A stretch of 64,000 nucleotides of DNA from Anseranas semipalmata. Its lineage: Eukaryota > Chordata > Aves > Anseriformes > Anseranatidae. This document shows, one piece after another, positions 61,050 through 64,000 of the stretch; position 1 is the stretch's first letter; the number at the start of each line of letters is the position of its first letter. Under the pieces are notes generated by a model that was given only the letters and a program-made list of their open reading frames with translations, did no database searches and had not been told where the DNA came from. The translations under genes were made by a program, and so were the position numbers. Location: positions 62,255-126,254 of the forward strand of contig VXAA01001243.1 in assembly GCA_013399115.1 (NCBI GenBank). The letters are read 5' to 3'.

Positions 61050-61568
61050 GAGGGCAGGAATTATACCCCTCTATTCAACACTTTTGAGACTACATCTAGA
61101 TACTGCATCCAGTTTGGGGCCCCCACTATAGAAAAGGCATTAATAAATTAGAAAAAAAAAAACAGAAATTCCCCAAGCTAGCTGGGAGCTGGAGTACTTG
61201 CCCTGTGAGGAGATGCTGATGGACCGGGCCTTGTTTGGCCTGGAGAAGAGATGACTTTGAGGCGACCTGATGGTAGATATATAGCTTATACTAGCCAATT
61301 GAATAATTGAATAAGTTAACTTCAGCAGGCTGAAGTTGAACAAAGGAAGGTTCTGAAAAGATAGAAGGAAGTTACCTCCATAGTTAAAATATTCAAACAT
61401 TGGAACAGGTTTCCCAGGGAGGCTGTACAGCCTCCATCCTTGGAGATTTTCAAAGCCTGACCAGATAAAGCCCTTAGAAACTTGGCGTGAATTCAGTCTT
61501 GATCCAGCTTTAAGAAGGAGGCTGGACCATAAACCCCCTGAGGTCCCTTCCCACCGCAACAGTTCCGT
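61050..61568 (+). mobile_element. CR1 LINE relic with 3' UTR, plus strand
   Basis: Sense CR1 homology starts near 61060 ('cccctctattcaacactttt') and continues 'gcatccagtttggggccccc', 'gcctggagaagagatgactt', 'ttcaaacattggaacaggtt', 'tcccagggaggctgtacagc' and 'tggagattttcaaagcctga'. It ends near the 3' UTR block 'gaggtcccttcccacc' (about 61539-61554). The terminal 8-bp repeats are degraded to GTTCCGTGC. An A run (61151-61161) and small deletions break ORF2. The 169-codon minus frame 61140-61649 is the antisense of this element, not a gene. The copy is old but spans the ORF2 end and most of the 3' UTR. Confidence 0.85.
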
Positions 61569-61810
61569 GCTAATGGCACTGCAGGCACAGCACTGCAATT
61601 TGCCAAGAGGCCTAGATATCCCCACTGCCAAAATATTTGATTTCTTCAAGCTCTCTTGACATTTGCCAATCAGACCAGAAAGTAAAGGCTATTAGGGATG
61701 TCAGATGGACTGCTGTAGTCTGAGAGTACCTGATGGAGATCAGAGAAAAATCCTAAAAAAATCCTTAGGTTAAGAAATAATAAGAGACAGACTGCATTTT
61801 TCTCCCTGGC

Positions 61811-61832
61811 AAAAAAAAAAAAAAAAAAAAAA
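61811..61832. repeat. poly-A run (22)
   Basis: Twenty-two consecutive A, about 240 bases beyond the CR1 end and not part of it. CR1 elements do not end in poly-A. Confidence 0.95.
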
Positions 61833-62020
61833 CCACCCAGACATAACAACAAAAACAAAGAGAAAAACATGAAAGCAATTCAATTTAGACTGGAAAAATA
61901 TTCAAGTATATAAAGGTATTTTGTAAAACAGCCTTCAAGGGCTTCAATGATAGAGATTTCTCTCACACCATGTCTGCATATCTGACAGCTGGGTGTTTAA
62001 AGCACTCTCTTTAAAAGATG

Positions 62021-62082
62021 TATCTATATCTATCTATCTACATCTCTATCTATGTAATTTATCTCTCTCTATATATATACAC
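62021..62082. repeat. imperfect (TCTA)n/(TA)n repeat
   Basis: TATC-type tetramers with interruptions, then TC and TA dinucleotide runs. Confidence 0.9.
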
Positions 62083-63730
62083 ATTCAAATACTCCCAGAG
62101 AGAGAGGACTTGTCTCAAATCTCTTACTCGGTAAATGTGCAAAATATTGAATTATTTTGAGTCCTGGGCATCCTGGCTTTGTGAAAATTTCAGAAAATTA
62201 ATTAGGGAAACTTTTTTTTTTTTTTCAGGGAAGGTAGATTATTTTCCCTAAAATAACAGCTAAAAATCCTATTCTACCTTCAAAGAAATAAGATGGTGAT
62301 CTAGGTCATAAATATCTGAACAAACCAAACGGAATTTGACTAAATTTGCAAAAAACACCTCATCTTTTTTTCATATCTGCCTTCCATAGCTTCATCACTG
62401 ATCCAGAGCCTCCAGGACCCATAGCCTCTGTGGAAAGGATTTCCGGTTCTGCTTAAATCCAAACCACAGTTCTGCCACCTCCTTTGCAACACATCTGGTG
62501 TGGATGATCTTATACTGAATCCTGTCAATCTGTTAAGCAAAAAAACTGACTACTTTTCTTTGTTGGGTTACTTTTTGCTGGTGGAATGAACTGACCAGCC
62601 TGACTTTAGTTTATGAGTACCAGTGCCTGCCCAGGCACACTGGGAGAAGCGGGCAAGTAAGGACAGAATGGGGCTGTTTCCTCCACTGTCATTGGCAGTG
62701 TGGTGTCGGATCCATCCAGCCGTCTCAACTGACTATACCCAAACTGATCTAAAATATAGGTTTAAGGAGCAGCTAACCCTGAGTGCCAGCTGCTGTGGGA
62801 AGTATGACTCCGTCCACATCCACCCTTGCCTCCCATCAAACTTGTCTCTTTTGAGCAATGCTCAGATAAATGCATGGTTACATTTACATATTATACAATT
62901 TTAACAAGCACTCATGCTACATTCCTCTTTTCGTATACCAAGCTCGCCATATTGTATCACTCACAGAACTGCAGAAACCTAGTTTATCTGTTTATTTGCA
63001 TGGAAATTAAACACTGTATTGGCAACTGACCATTGGCCTCACAATTTTCTTCTCCTTCTATTACCAGGCAAAGACATTTGTATCTACTGACCCAATTACT
63101 AATGTCAACGTGCCCATGTGCATACTCCCTTCAGAATTTGATAGATATCTTCTGCTTGGAAGAATGGCAAAGGTTCTTTGCAAATGTACCTGTTAATCTA
63201 AATTGTTTTTGTTGCGTCAACCCTGCCTTTTTATTACAGTCTGAAATCATAACACAATTTTATTAGCTTCTTTATGGCCTTTTTACTTTTTACTACCTTT
63301 CTGTCACACAAAAAATTTAGATTTTTTTGTTTTGTTTTGTCTATTTACTCATTTCTGGAATAGAAAATGGACTCTGACAGTATATCTAAGGCAGCCAGGG
63401 AAAATATTCTTCACAAAGACCAATCTAATTTGTCAAGTTAACTGAATTTTGCAGCCTCATTGTTTTTTGTTGGGAAAAGGTCTCTTAAGAGTAAGCAAGT
63501 TCATGTTTAAGAGGCATTGTCCAGGCAGGCTCCTATTAGTCAAACATATTATGCCTTTGTAACAATGGTGTTCAGTTGTTAAGTTATTCTCTTAAAAGAA
63601 ATACTTGGTATTATAACTGCATTTATTTCTCAAATAGGAAAGATGACAGATGACAAGATGATTTTAACCATACTGTGGTTTCAAAGTGTACTGCTAAAAA
63701 AGCTGCTTTATGGACTGTGAAACTAATCTG

Positions 63731-63766
63731 TTGTTGTTGTTGTTGTTGTTGTTATTATTATTATTA
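63731..63766. repeat. (TTG)7(TTA)5 trinucleotide repeat
   Basis: Seven TTG units pass directly into five TTA units, followed by TTGTTATTTG. Confidence 0.97.
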
Positions 63767-64000
63767 TTGTTATTTGTCTGGGTTTGATTTTAGCTGAGTA
63801 CTTTTATGAAGACATGAAAGGCATGTGATGATACTAAGTGTTGTCCTGGTTTTGGTATGAAACATATTTAAGCACAAATCCTAAATGAATCTGCTAGTAC
63901 TTAAATTCCTTGTTGGCACAGGAGTAAAATAATAATTTCATTTAAATGAGTAATGTTCTGGAGGTTGACATGAGCTGGACCAAGATTTTAATGACAGTCC

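Larger units (their letters stand above)
61569..64000. other. non-coding stretch with simple repeats
   Basis: AT-rich sequence with a 22-A run, a TCTA-type repeat and a TTG/TTA repeat. A GC-richer patch at about 62600-62830 with a 93-codon plus frame is unrecognised. The window ends inside this non-coding DNA. Confidence 0.5.

Noticed and set aside
61140..61649. 169-codon minus-strand frame
   Set aside because: It is antisense to the CR1 element at 61050-61568.

Overview
This window looks like bird nuclear DNA: AT-rich, gene-poor, intergenic or deep-intronic sequence with one short assembly gap. The bird assignment rests on the repeats. There are five or six CR1 LINE copies. One keeps the typical CR1 3' terminus of tandem 8-bp units (10719-10802). 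There are also three relics of an LTR family that I associate with birds. Overall repeat content is low. No complete protein-coding gene, rRNA, tRNA or CRISPR is visible. Almost all open frames are short chance frames or the antisense of CR1.

Layout. Positions 1-13800 hold most recognisable mobile DNA: a CR1 relic (1087-1785, minus), a full-length solo-LTR-like relic (1924-2456, minus), a dead Tigger/pogo DNA transposase (4868-5692, plus), a CR1 ORF2 C-terminal fragment (7695-8345, plus), a short CR1 3' end (10719-10802), an LTR fragment running into a 135-base gap (12418-12678), another CR1 relic (12913-13170) and an internally deleted LTR with terminal CA and a near-perfect 5-bp target duplication (13558-13783, plus). 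Positions 13800-35500 are mostly unannotatable AT-rich DNA with microsatellites. They include one GC-richer block at 29780-30620 and one exon-like 66-bp segment at 34849-34914. A striking uninterrupted 352-base homopurine tract lies at 35543-35894. Positions 36000-64000 hold worn CR1 pieces (40431-40530 and 61050-61568), MIR-like ancient SINE relics (43780-43915, 50290-50382, 50536-50662), a second exon-like segment on the minus strand (42003-42148), a perfect EBF-type palindrome (42648-42665) and simple repeats.

No genes work together here in a way the sequence shows. The two exon-like segments could belong to unseen transcripts on opposite strands, but I could not match either to a known protein. 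The most useful observations are the Tigger relic in a bird-like genome, the long polypurine tract with its 12-bp-to-5-bp repeat switch, the gap breaking an LTR, and the two exon candidates. I found no convincing new biological system.
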